Part shown: positions 1 to 11,453 of the stretch, piece after piece | Numbering within the stretch: the first letter of the stretch is position 1 | Layout: every line of letters starts with the position of its first letter | Assembly (NCBI GenBank): GCA_028023455.1 | Contig: JAQFVV010000142.1 | Coordinates: 1,745,941-1,809,940, forward strand | Reading direction: 5' to 3' | DNA from: Epiperipatus broadwayi | Taxonomy: Eukaryota; Onychophora; Udeonychophora; Euonychophora; Peripatidae | DNA length: 64,000 bases | The notes under the pieces: generated by a model | The model's database searches: none | Told to the model about the DNA's origin: nothing | The model's input: only the letters and a program-made list of their open reading frames with translations | Translations under genes and position numbers: made by a program

Positions 1-845
1 CCCCCTTTTTTATTTTTATATATTATTCCTATATTATCTTATTTTTTATCTCTATTTATTAACATTCTATTTAATACTGGTTTATACTGATCTATATATT
101 TCCTCTTTTTTATTCTCTTTAAAATTTATAAATTCCAATGGCCTTATATCAAAATTTTCATGCTTAAATTCCTTTTTATGAATATATATAGCAGATTTTT
201 TATTATATAAATGCTGCCTTAATCTAGTTTTTAATTTATTCTTACTTGTTCCTATATAAGTCATATTTATATTACTTTTATCACAATCCATACATTTAAT
301 TATATATAGTGAATTTATACATTCTAAAATATCAATTTTATCATAATCATTTATTAACTCACCCAAACATTGTTTCCTTTTATAAACAGGGCAAATTAAT
401 GTATTATATCTCCTATTAAAATACCTAAAAAATTCTTAATTTTAAAAAATAAATATCTTGATACCTAAATCCTATAAATTATTTTATTTTCTCCATTTTT
501 ATTCAATTTAATCTTTCTTTTTATATGTTCAATATTATAATTAGATATCAATTTTTTTACAATATATTCAGGATAATCATTTTTAATACATTCCCCCCTA
601 ATATTATTTATTTCATTCTTAAAAAACATTTCATTTGAACATACCTTAACAGCCCTAATAATCTTATTAGTAACAATATTAAGCTTGCAATGTTTTTCAA
701 TATCAGAGTACCAATTATTAGCTAATCCAAAATATGTATTCTTTCTAAATACTGTTGTATCTATACAATCTAATAATAGTGGGTTAAAATTATTCTGGAA
801 AACACAATGAGTTGTTTTATTTTCTAGATATGGAACATAGTTATC
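1..845 (-). mobile_element. Penelope-like element, 3' part (RT tail plus GIY-YIG)
   Basis: Read on the minus strand from about 840 down, the sequence encodes the C-terminal thumb/linker part of a Penelope-type reverse transcriptase. I can read NNWYSDIEKH, NKIIRAVKVCSNEMFFKNEI and KNDYPEYIVKKLI, the pattern that joins RT to the nuclease in this family. A GIY-YIG endonuclease segment follows (separate entry). The frame is broken by stops near 470 and a frameshift near 100, so the copy is dead. Homology stops abruptly at about 845, so the catalytic RT is missing (5' truncation). The 3' end lies to the left of the window. PLEs use the GIY-YIG nuclease to nick DNA for target-primed reverse transcription. 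Assignment to PLE is fairly sure; the subfamily is not determined. Confidence 0.75.
82..366 (-). pseudogene. GIY-YIG endonuclease domain of a Penelope-like element
   Basis: This 94-residue open segment contains the GIY-YIG signature region. LYIIKCMDC supplies the first strand with a cysteine pair typical of PLE nucleases, then MTYIGTSKNKLKTRLRQHL gives the YIG strand and the basic helix with R and H, and ENFDIRPLEF gives a later strand. The frame ends early: shifting by one base continues as YIDQYKPVLNRM before a stop, which looks like the true C-terminus, so one frameshift lies near position 100. The start is arbitrary, because upstream RT residues lie in another frame beyond a stop. It is a decayed domain, not a functional host gene. 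Confidence 0.72.
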
Positions 846-3844
846 AACCTATTAAGGGATGATACATAAATTATAATTTTGTCAAATATTTATGAAGATA
901 AAATCCCTTAGTTAAAAATTTATTTTAATAATAATTATTTAATATAAAAGTTTTTATCCAGATAAAGATAAAATTCATTAATTAAAATTTGTTTTTTTTT
1001 ACTATAATTGTCTAATACATTAGTGTTTATCTAGAAAACTTTAGACTGCTGAAATAAATATAATATCAAGCAAAAAAAAATTTTGCATACTAGATAAAAG
1101 AATAAAATGGTTTAAATAAAAGTAGAATTTCTGTAGAACTTTAAATTTCCATATTTAAATTCAAGTTTTAAAGTTTCATTCTGTTTAAAGTACATTACAA
1201 GATGATAAATGTGATTAGATATTTAGTTCTATATTAAAAACAATTTCAAGGTGAATTTGCTATGAAAGAACATGTTTATATGGTTTTCTACTTCATTATT
1301 CATGGTCCTTCAAGATGCTAACATGGCTAACTTTAAATTTAAATCCAATACATTTCACTTACAGTCAGTTAATAAAGAAGACTAAACAATTCTGAATACA
1401 TAGATATATTTATGGTTTTGTGTCACATGATAAATGAGATCATCATTTTCACACAAAATCTTCACTCTTTTGGCTATTTTATGGGAAAAGTTTATTATTA
1501 CCAGGATACAATATGTAGCAGGCAATATTTGGAAGTTTTTAAGAATTCATAGTGTCAAATTTGTAATAAAATTATTTTAAAATTACAAAATATTTTAAAA
1601 TATTTTAAATATCATACTGCATTAATAAAATAAAAATACATATTGCCAATTTAAAATAAATATATTGTAAGTATTAAAATAAATGATATTACTTTACTTT
1701 TAAGTTCTCATTATAATTAATATAGTATTACCAATAATAATAAATTTACTTAAATATTTTGTTATTATACTCTTCTAAATTTAAATATATTCAAGAACTA
1801 CAATCATTTGCGCATGCACACACAAATATTTAAATATTATGTTAAAACTTTTTATCATTATTAAGTGTAACTTCAATCTTATATGTATCCTAATAAAGTT
1901 ACTTCTATATAAATATTATTTTTAAATAATTTATCCTTATTGTGGTTAGTATTATGCTATTTTATTCTTTATGTTGTTATTCTAAAATTAACATTGTGTG
2001 TGTGTGCGTATGTTTTTATAATTAAATATAAGCTGCAGTAAAAAAAATTGATTCAAAATATTTCAAAATGCTGTATATATAGAATATATGTAAGAACACA
2101 TCTTGAATCAGTTAATAATTCATCTTATTAAAGTAGTATCACTTCAATAATTTTATTTGTAATTATAACAACAATATTAGTAATAAATAGTCTATTATTT
2201 ATATATTACAAATTACATATATATTATAAAGAAGTCATAAACCTCAAGTCAGGTGCTTTAACAAATTTACATGCATTCATCAAAGAGCACTGGTTTGAAA
2301 AGCATAAGTGTATGCTTATGCTTAGAGTTTATCTATATAAAAACCAACCATTGCTTACTGTGCTGAAATCAGGGCTTCTATCTATTTTGTGTTTGTGTTA
2401 TAATATTACATATGCAGTCTGTTCTACATAAATAATAAATTATTTATTACAGTAAATTCAAAATTTACTATGTATTTTATTACAGATAGTTAAAAATAAA
2501 ATTCTATCTGCTGCTAGAAAATGCATAGGTTTGTACAATTTAATTAACAATTTATAACTCAGGCACTCAATAGATTGAAGTTCTGATTTCAGCATGGTGA
2601 GCAAATCTGGATTAGATATAGGTAAGCTTTAAACATAAGTATACACTTATGACTTTCAAACTTATGTACACAGGTGAGTGTATGTAAATCCATAAAAATG
2701 CACCATTGTAGTGTTTTTCCTTCTTTATAATATAACAGTAATAGTAATAATTAATAATATTTGTTATAGATATCAGCCAATATATATATATATATATATA
2801 TCCCACCCCCATTCTAAAATGTTTTGATTAAAAGGCTGACACAATTTTAGTGAGTGAAATTCAGAAAAAGAAATAAATAATTGACAGTGAATTAAAATCA
2901 GTTTTTTATTCATGTTGTCTAAACAAAACGTGTAAATTCAAATTTTCTGAAAAAGAAGGTAGAGAAAAATCAATATTTCAAATGTACAATTAGAAATTAA
3001 ATGACACATTTAATTAATGAATTTTTATCATTAAAAATCGGTGGTTTCAAATGTTCACAATATAATTTTTTTTTTGTTAGATCTCAATATTACAATGTAG
3101 AAATGCTGTAATTAGTTCATTAAAAAAGACAGCATCACTTTCTTGCCTAAGGCAAAAGAAGTCAACATGTTTTTGAAAAACATGTTGATCAGCTTGGGTG
3201 AGACAAAAAAGATGACAAAAAAATCATGGGAAGTTGAAGTATAAAAAGCAAGCAATTGATCGATTCCAGGAGTTGCTGTTGATTGATTGTAACACTTGCT
3301 TTGCAGTAAATAGCAGTTCAGTATTTAGTCAGTATACAGTGAAGAGTTTAAATAGTCAGAGCAACTGTGTTTGGAGTCATTATAACCAGTAATTAAAGAA
3401 GTACAGCAGTTAGTATGAGAAATCCATGGATACTGTAAAACTGCAATATGAAGAAGCAAATTATCAACATGGAAAACACTAGAATGTTTGGCTAGAAAGA
3501 ATAGCTCACTCTCCCTTTCCACAACCTGAAGAAGTCATGAAGGTGAAAAAACATGCCTAAGTGACCATCAACCATTCTGCTCTAAGACAAATCACTTTTT
3601 AATGTGAATATTTACCAGTGGTGAATCACCAACAGATAAATTTAAAGGTAAGAAAACTCTAGATAACATTTGAAATATTTAAAGGTATTTACAAAAATGC
3701 TGTAAGAAGAAAAGCATTTCAGAAAGATAAAATAAAATATAGTTATTTAAAATGATTAATTTAACAAAATGATAAAATGTTATGTATCAAAATAATTTCT
3801 TATAGAATAATATAATTGCCATTATTGTTATTAAAATTAAAAAG
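846..3844. other. AT-rich non-coding stretch
   Basis: No supportable gene. The contents are homopolymer-rich AT sequence, a (TA)10 tract at 2781-2801 and one short perfect palindrome at 3163-3187. Open frames of about 65 residues at 2612-2812 and 3325-3522 are of chance quality; the first is partly the translation of (TA)n. Confidence 0.6.
3163..3187. repeat. Perfect 12-bp palindrome
   Basis: Two 12-bp arms (CAACATGTTTTT and its complement) are separated by one base. It would form a tight hairpin. No function can be assigned. Confidence 0.7.
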
Positions 3845-4068
3845 ATTAAATATTCATCTACATACAGGAATTAAATATGTGTCTATGTACATGAATTAAA
3901 TATTTGTCTATACACATGAGTTAAATATATGTCTACATACAGGAATTAAATATGCATCTATGTACATGAACTAAATATGTGCTTATATACATGAATTAAA
4001 TATGCAACTTCATACAGAAATTAAATATGCATCTATATACATGAATTAAATATGTGAATATATTCAAA
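3845..4068. repeat. 25-bp minisatellite, eight units plus a partial one
   Basis: The motif ATTAAATATG followed by a variable YATCTA or GTCTA segment and a TACATGA or TACAGGA ending recurs at 3845, 3870, 3895 and so on to 4045, in exact steps of 25 bp with no indels. Units differ by substitutions only. Alternating TACAGGA and TACATGA endings hint at a higher-order pattern. Confidence 0.9.
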
Positions 4069-6353
4069 TATAATTATTGGCTACTGAATGATTAGATAAA
4101 AAGAAATAAGCCAAATATAAATCAAACTCACCTAAGACTATATTGCAATAGTGAATTAATAGACATGTCTATGAATATGTGCATACGAGGAGAATATAAA
4201 CTCACAGAAGAAGAATTAAACTTGAGAAATGATGAGGGAGGTATCCCTGATGTACACATGTATATCTAAATAAAACTCTACTATGTGAATGCTGGCAAAA
4301 CAGGATTATGGATTATAAATGATGGACATTGTATGATCATCAATTATAAGATCAAGCATCAGAGAAGTTACCAATGAAATGGACTAACTGATCTATGGAA
4401 ACTGAACTGCAATAAACTATTAGGAGTGTTATCCAAACACTGTTATTTAAATAAATTGTGATGATATAAAATAATTTATCTTATCAGTTTCATTTCATGT
4501 CATCCATTTTCTAGTGTATGTGTTCACAGGAATCTCATGTTTCCTGAGCTATGTTCAGCATAAGCTGATCTTGATGAGTAAAGTTGCAGTAAACTGGAAC
4601 CCTAGTGGCACCATTTGGGAAACACACAGATAAATTTCTAGATTTTTTCAGTCTTTTTAATGCTATAACCTTTGATGAGTAGGAAATATTGTTGTGGGGG
4701 GAGGGGTTATGTTAGCATTGGGTAACACCAATCATTCTTTTCTACAATAGGCTCATCAGGAAATAAATGACCACCAGAGTAAGTGGGGACCCAGTCCAAT
4801 TACTATATATATATATATATATATATATCAAATATTTTGTATAGATTTTGGCTAACACTATGCATTGTTTCATTTTTTTATATATACACACTGTAAATAT
4901 TTCAATTGTTATATAGTCATAGGTTTCAACTATTTGGCTTAAGTGAAAATAATAAAACAGAGTTCCTATTGAAATCTGCATTCTGCAATAGAGTTTATGA
5001 AAACATTAATTACTTTCTATAGTGTAAATTTAAATTTAATAAGATTTGAACATAACTTGTTATTATAAAACAGCCTAACTCTCATAATAAATGTGTTTAA
5101 CTAAAATAAAACTATCTTCCCCACAAAATATAGCAAAGATCAAACATTAATTTTTAACATATCAATTTTATAAATTCTTGAAATGTTGGGGTATGTGAAT
5201 TTTTGTTGATGATAAAATGATTTATGACAGTATTTTAACAGTTTGGATGCCAACACACATTGCAATTTTATCGTGAATTATTCCAATACATCAATAATAA
5301 ATCATATTTTAGTTTTGTGACTATATGTCATAAATTAATAGTACATAAAAAGCTCTATAGTGCAAAAATCATTGCAGAATTAAAATTGTACAAAATGGCA
5401 ATACTTTTTACGTTTTATTTGTAATGCAGAAAGGATTCTAAAGGTAATTCTATTTTTTCAAGATTGTAATCATTCATTTAAAAGACTTTTATTTAATAAT
5501 ATATTCTAAAAGAATTTACACTTACAGTTGAAGTAAAAAATGTTGAAAAAAATAAAAAGAAATAAAAAAAATCTTTTTTATTTAAATAAATTTGTTGCAT
5601 TTAAATTTTTTCCATTATTTTAGTTATATTAATATATTAATAAAAATTATTCTAAAATAGTCAATTTTGACACAAAATCATACTGAAACTAAAAATCACA
5701 TATGTGAATAATTAAATTTTATAAAATTTATCTTGGTTTAGTTAGTTTACTTTTTATAGAAATGATTATTATAGGTGAAATATTTTCTACTTGGCACCTT
5801 GTAAAGAATTTTATTTTTAATATTGTAAATATTGTTATTAAACTCAAATGAGACAATAATCTTTCATACTTTGAAAATCAATTGCATAACATCAAAAAAG
5901 TTATAATTAAATGCATTACTGTTTATATTAATGTATTGGAAAGATTTAATTTCTAGTTTAATACTACTGATGCTGAAGATTTAACTTTGTTAAAATATAT
6001 ATTATAAGACAGTTCCGATTATTTATTTTATGTTAATATTCAAACATATATTAATATGTAATTATTATATTTACCAGAGAATAAAGTATACAATTAATTT
6101 AAGATGCCAAGTATAGTTTAACAAATTTGTATTTGCTTGTTTTCACTAAAGCTAAAACTAATTTTTATACATGTGTCATTAGTTGAAAAAAATGATAGAA
6201 AGAGTGATGGATCAGAAAACTAACAGGTTTTAAGTAAGTAAAAAAAATAGGTTTTTTTACATATGAAGCTAATGCATTGAAAGTACACTTGGCCTTTTAA
6301 GTTAGCTTTATACATCCTCAATATATTATTTATAATAATTGCAGAGGTTTGAT
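4069..6353. other. AT-rich non-coding stretch with one (TA)n
   Basis: I find no gene. A (TA)12 tract lies at 4804-4828. Two short open frames (4742-4981 and 6220-6411) run through dinucleotide repeats and are not supported as genes. Confidence 0.55.
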
Positions 6354-6354
6354 C

Positions 6355-6393
<39 letters not shown>
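6354..6393. repeat. Compound microsatellite (TA)n(TG)n
   Basis: Eleven TA units switch to nine TG units immediately left of the foldback element. The same kind of TA/CA run sits on its other flank (about 6698-6714). Confidence 0.9.
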
Positions 6394-6484
6394 TAAAACG
6401 AAGATTTGCACGGGTTAAATATATAAAATGCATATTTTGCGGGTTCATCCATGTTAAAAACTTTTAATATTAATATACTGACAT

Positions 6485-6515
6485 TTCCACTTGGTCACAC
6501 AAGCCATCCACAGAG
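6485..6515 (-). ncRNA. Hammerhead-like motif, left foldback arm (degenerate)
   Basis: Read on the minus strand: CTGTGGAT, a six-pair stem built from GGCTTG and CAAGTG around TGTGAC, then GAAA. This matches the order core / stem II / GAAA of Penelope-type hammerheads, but core position A6 is U and one stem pair is lost. I cannot place stem I or III convincingly. It is probably inactive. Confidence 0.4.
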
Positions 6516-6612
6516 TTATAAAAGGTAGAAAGACGGTTGTAGAGGCGCTACAATCACTGATTTCAAATCAGTGATTGTAGTGCCTACAACCGTCTTTCTA
6601 CCTTTTATAACT

Positions 6613-6643
6613 CTGTGGATGGCTTGTGTGACCAAGTCGAAAC
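6613..6643 (+). ncRNA. Hammerhead-like motif, right foldback arm (degenerate)
   Basis: This is the mirror copy of the left-arm motif: CTGTGGAT, GGCTTG, TGTGAC, CAAGTC, GAAAC. Stem II pairs fully if one G-U pair is allowed. Core A6 is replaced by U, and the closing stem III is not evident. Confidence 0.42.
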
Positions 6644-6795
6644 ATCAGTATATTAATATTAAAAGTTGTTAACATGGATGAACCCGCAAAATATGTATTA
6701 TATATATATACACATTACAGTTTAATTTATATGTGCCAAACTTTTTGCATTCTCAACTACAACTATATTTTTTCCAGATAAATGTCTTAATAACT

Positions 6796-7035
6796 AATAT
6801 TTGAATTCAAGCACAATGTACATACTGGATTTTAGATTTAATTAGAAGGAATTTGAACATAGACTTTTAAACTCCTTTCATCTATCCACTCCATTCTATA
6901 TAACCAACACACATAACCCACATACATGTGAAAAAATAAATGATCACCAATATACATATTTTATACTGAACCAGTACTCATCGATTGGTCCAAATCATTA
7001 TCTTCCATACTGTAGGAGTATATATATATATACTC
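6796..7035 (-). mobile_element. Decayed hammerhead (retrozyme-like) repeat, family 1
   Basis: On the minus strand this aligns in order with the family 1 repeat seen at 51552-52212 and 34621-34863: hammerhead region, then TATTGGTGATCATTTATTT, ACATGTGTGT, a GGAGTGGATAG block, and AAAGTCTATGTTCAAATTCC near its 3' part. Its tail (CTAAAATCCAGTATGTA) resembles the copy near 16350 rather than the tail of the 51552 copy, which suggests subfamilies. At the 5' side it runs into a TA palindrome (about 7016-7035). Boundaries are approximate and no target duplication is clear. Confidence 0.6.
6946..6989 (-). ncRNA. Type I hammerhead ribozyme, decayed
   Basis: It has the same 44-nt frame as the intact copy at 52019-52062. 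Stem I ACCAA/TTGGT is fully complementary, and stem II GTACTG-GTT-CAGTAT forms six pairs. The minimal stem III and A17 are also present. The core has three changes: TCGATGA for CTGATGA (two changes) and A for the conserved G12. It is therefore expected to be inactive, but the helices, including a compensatory change in stem II, are preserved. Confidence 0.65.
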
Positions 7036-8940
7036 ATACATACATATAATCAATATGTATACATTATATTTGCATTCTTATTATATTTATGAAAATAAAT
7101 ATATGATTTAGTAAGTTAGTATTTTTCATTCTTTAAAATGAAAAAAAGACATTAAAAAAGACAATTGACAAGGTGATAAATGACCTCTGGGTTCACATAG
7201 TTTAATGAATTAAAGGAAATGAAATTAACTTAGTCTTTAAATATCGGATTGTTATTGCAACAATGTAGAATGCTTATGCTTCAGTAAGCTGATGGAGCAA
7301 GATATAATATAGTAATTCTATTCTTTTTTTTAGAAGATGAAGGTTTCTATTTTTTGTCAGCTATATCCTCACAAAACCTTATACTATGTTCAATTTAAAA
7401 CAACAGTGTAAGATAAAATCTATATTTTGAACAATTTCATATATATTAGAAGAAATTTCTAATATTTGTTTAAAGAAAGTAATTTGAATATACTTTCATG
7501 TTCTATAAAAAGTGTTCTATAAAAATTGTTTAAATTACATGTTCTAAAATGTAAACTTTGTTTTAAAAAAAGAACATGTCTATAAAAACTCCAACTAAAT
7601 TTAATGTACTTTACATTATAAAGAAAATGCAGAGTGAATATAATATTTATTTATCATAGGATATATAAAATGCACTTTCCCAGTCAAATATATGTGTGAA
7701 TAACATCTTTTGCTGAATGCCTATAAAATTATAAAGTTAGAGCTTCAAAATGGAATTATAATTGTTAATAAAGAAACTGTGTATTAAGAAGATGAAATCT
7801 ACACACAAGGAGGAAGCTAAATGTTAACTTAGGATATCCTATTATTTTCTTTAATGTCTAACAATGAAGAAATTAAAAATTGCATCTTCACACGAATTCC
7901 AAGGATATCTGAGACTATTGTACTGACTTTTATAATACCATTTAAGTTTTTCGAAAATTATAATTGGGAAAGATTAATTTCATTTTCTTTATCATCATAT
8001 TCATTTTATTAAAAAAATGAATAATAAGAGAGAATTAATAATGTAAAATATTTTTGTTTTTATTTATGATTTAAAGATTTAAATATAGGTTAAGAAATAA
8101 TAATATGGGAAAGGGATAAAGTGAACTTGAGGTAAGAGATTAAATTATTTTTAAATTCACATACTATTATTTTCTATGACATGACAGTACATTGTTTATA
8201 CTAATCCAAATAAATAGTTTTATAACCATAATGTATGATAACTGAATAAATGATTAACATTGTTGTTAAATATATATTTTTATATTAATAAATATAAATT
8301 ATGTACAATCATTTTAACGAATGAAAGTATATTATATATAAATGATTGGATTATTATTTGTATAATCTAATTATTATAGAATAGTGTTAATATAAAAGTC
8401 TTAATATTTGGATAGGTATATTTTATATACACTGTAAAATCATGTAGTGTTATAGGTTAAAAAATATATCTACCTTAAGTAAAGAGAATATTTATAATTG
8501 TAAAATTTAAGTTATTTAATTGTTAAATAAATAATTATGTTTTTTTATATTAAATCAAATGAAGTCTTCAATTTTGTTTTATTTAATTAAAAGAATTAGT
8601 GAGATTTGTTATTAATATTACTTTAGAATATTGATAGGAACCCCTGAAGAGAGTAAATTGTTAAACTTCCCTGAGTTCGAAATCTGAGCACAACGGTAAA
8701 GTTAATTAAGGTGAAAATTGATTTGGTGTGGTTTAGATATAATAATTTATTAATAATAAATTAGTTATTGGGAACAAATATAGTTTTATATCAAAATTAA
8801 ATCACATCATTTGTGCATCCCATATGAAGACCTTAAATCCGACTATAGTGAGATGCGGTTGCCTTAATTTATCTTGTTGAGAGGGTGCATACCATTACAA
8901 TACATATATATAATCAGAGCTCAGTTTGTATTAAGATAGC
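7036..8940. other. AT-rich non-coding stretch
   Basis: Nothing recognisable: no open frame of quality, no RNA gene, and only short A/T runs. Confidence 0.55.
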
Positions 8941-9170
8941 AATGGATGGAGAAGATTGAAGTTTGTTCATTAAATTTTGAAGACTTACTATTTTGATATA
9001 AACTGAGCATTAATTTTATATGTGTATAGATGATGTATATTGGCGATATCTTTTACACATATATTTGATCAGGTGTATCTGTTAGGTAGGATTGAATGGA
9101 TAGCGGAAAAGAGCTTGAAAGTCTGTGTTCAAATCCTTTCTAATTAATAACTAACAGTTATTCCTAATTA
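8941..9170 (+). mobile_element. Family 1 hammerhead repeat lacking its ribozyme
   Basis: It aligns along the plus strand with the right arm of the 51552-52212 element. Shared blocks include GATTGAAG, CATTAAA, CTGAGCA, TATATGTGT, AGATGA, then TATATTGGYGAT, AGGTGTATC and GAAAGTCTGTG. Between AGATGA (9028-9033) and TATATTGG about 43 bp are missing, exactly the stretch that holds the hammerhead catalytic core up to stem III. The 3' end carries TGTGTTCAAATCC, which resembles a Pol III box B, and a 7-bp hairpin AATAACT-AAC-AGTTATT (9146-9162) where the intact element also has a terminal hairpin. Confidence 0.6.
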
Positions 9171-9590
9171 TTTATTAGGCTTCAAATTATATCATTTTAT
9201 GTCAGATATAAACTTTAATTAAATATTAACATATCTATTATTATATAATACAATCTCATGGAGTAATTAATTCAAATCCATTCCTTTTTTTTCTATATGT
9301 AATATCTTAATTTATATTCTTATAACTTTCTGTTGAAAATTTATATACATATAAATAATTATTTAATCAATAAGTTTCATGTTCTTTAATTTTATTGTTT
9401 TGCTAATCATATTGAAACTTTGTTTGAACAATCAGAATTAGAACAAAATTATAAATAGATATTGATAAAATTTATATAATTTAATCGTTGACTGAAATAT
9501 TTTTAGATGATTATATTGGAAAAATTGCATTAAATTAACGTCTCTAACAAAATTGAAATGAGTTTGTGATTTAACTTAATAACTATTTTA

Positions 9591-9714
9591 AATTATTTGA
9601 GTTATTTTGGCTTAGTCTTTATTAATCTTATATATATATATATTATAACGATCGAATTATTTGAGTTATTTTTGCTTAGTCTTTACTAACCGTATATATA
9701 TTGTAACGATCGAA
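9591..9714. repeat. 64-bp tandem duplication
   Basis: Two units start with AATTATTTGAGTTATTTT and end in AACGATCG, at 9591-9654 and 9655-about 9712. The second is shorter because its internal TA run is shorter. Confidence 0.85.
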
Positions 9715-11320
9715 TCTAAATATAAAGTGTTCATTTACTATATCCTTATGATTTTCTTTTCTTTTTTAATTAATTTAAATTAGTACCATCAGTTTCTATA
9801 AGAACCTGGAAGATAACTTACTCCCTTTTACTCTTATTACTTTATTCGATATTGAAAATGTTCTAATTTCGGACTTATTATAATTAACTTAAACTATTTA
9901 TCATCATTCATTACATTGAGAATTTTTTATGTCTGACATAGATCAGGAGTTCAAGATTTTTCCTAAGCCTTGAAAGAATGAATTATCTTCCAAAACCAAG
10001 ATAAATATATATTTAAAAAAAAATTATTAATTTGATATCTTCTCACAATTTCTTACAACCTCTTCATTATATTATAAATTAAATAATGAGCTAAATTGGT
10101 GTGATATTAAATATTTTGTTAATTATCTAAATCAACAATAAGGCAAATCATTACTTTTATAATTCTTATATATAAAGCATGGATGTGTTCATAAATGAAA
10201 GTACTATGCTTCTGGAAGCATTATTTTTTTATCATTCAATATTCAGTAACAAAATACTGTTTAAATATATTAATTTTATCATGATCATTTTATTAATATT
10301 GCCGATATGGCGACTAGATAACTAAAACATTGAAGATACCATTAATAACTAACATTATAAGGATCACACCATAATAATCTAAAGTATATTCATAAATAAC
10401 GTTCTCATTTGTATATAAATATGCATATTCAACTCATTTATATTTAAAACTAGCTATCCCATAAATAAAATGAGGAAATAAATATAAACCTTCTTCACCC
10501 TAAGAGATCAGCCCACATGCACGGCTAAGTTATCTAAATACCTTTGATATCATTATTAAAAGATGTGGATAATACGACTACATATAGGATTTCCTCTTTT
10601 CTTAAACCATAATATTAGGACTGGCTATAAACAATTATCAAAATGGATATGAACATGACACAATACTAAAACATATGCTATTTTTCCTTTTAATGTTAAT
10701 ATTAATCCAAAGGAAATCAATAATATCTCATTCTTATACTATATCACGTTAACAATATAATAGTAATCATTAAGATTTTTTTAATATTACATTTATTGTT
10801 GGCATTCAACACCTCTATATTTGTTTTCCTTTTTAAAACAAGACCTTACTCTAATTAAACATATAAATTTTTTTGTCACTTATGAAACTGACTACATCAA
10901 TATACTTTTAGAGACATATATTTAATATAAATTGGTAAATATATTTTTACCTATCTAATTTTCATTTTATCCACCTACACAAATTTGTTTTTCCCTTTAA
11001 TCAATTTTATTTAGGTTGAAAGCTCGTATTTAATTTATACCTCGAAATTGAGCTTTATGGGAAGTCCATAAAATATTAAACAATTAATAAAATATAAGTT
11101 CAAGGATTTTTCTGTTTTTTTCTTATTATTAACTATTATAATAACCAAACATTTAGTAAATCACTTGTCTGGTTACTTTTAATATATCATAGAGAAAAAT
11201 CTTTTATATCCTTAACATTTAACATACTATTACAATAATAAAATATTATACTAATTATAATTTAACGATAAACAAAAAATTTTTTTTTTTAAAAAAAAGT
11301 ATTTACAGTTCAAGAAAATT
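9715..11320. other. AT-rich non-coding stretch
   Basis: No gene, RNA or repeat recognised. Confidence 0.5.
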
Positions 11321-11335
11321 ATCTATTCTTAACTT

Positions 11336-11438
11336 TTTTTTTTCATGTGTCAAACCATCAGTCAGGAAGCGAACCCGCAAACCCGGGACAACTGCTTGTA
11401 AGGCGGCTGTGCTGACCACTCGGCCACCAACGCTTGAC
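11336..11438 (-). mobile_element. tRNA-derived SINE with target duplication
   Basis: On the minus strand it begins CAAGCGTTGG and has a tRNA-type box A (TGGCCGAGTGG, as in Leu/Ser tRNAs) and box B (GGGTTCGCTTCC), then CTGATGGTTTGACACATG and a poly-A tail. It is flanked by a 15-bp direct repeat, ATCTATTCTTAACTT at 11321-11335 and the same with one mismatch at 11439-11453, the target-site duplication expected of LINE-driven retroposition. The body is about 100 bp. Its local GC stands out from the AT-rich surroundings. It is probably the best-preserved complete copy of the family in this window. Confidence 0.88.
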
Positions 11439-11453
11439 ATCTATTCATAACTT

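Larger units (their letters stand above)
6429..6700 (-). mobile_element. Foldback element with hammerhead-like arms
   Basis: This is a near-perfect inverted repeat of about 135 bp per arm, centred on C6564 with practically no loop (TGATTT C AAATCA). The arms differ by only a few substitutions and contain blocks such as CCGTCTTTCTACCTTTTATA. Each arm carries a hammerhead-like segment, entered separately. To the left, a non-palindromic tail continues for about 35 bp to the (TG)n, while the right arm stops at (TA)n. This is the one-sided tail also seen in the two hammerhead families elsewhere in this window. I infer a non-autonomous element oriented on the minus strand; no coding capacity. A MITE-type DNA transposon is the alternative, but I see no clear target duplication. 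Confidence 0.7.

Noticed and set aside
4660-4760. TGATGAGTAGGAAATATT and CTGATGAGCCTATTGTAGAAAA as hammerhead cores
   Set aside because: GAAA follows at a plausible distance, but no stem II or complementary stem I can be formed.
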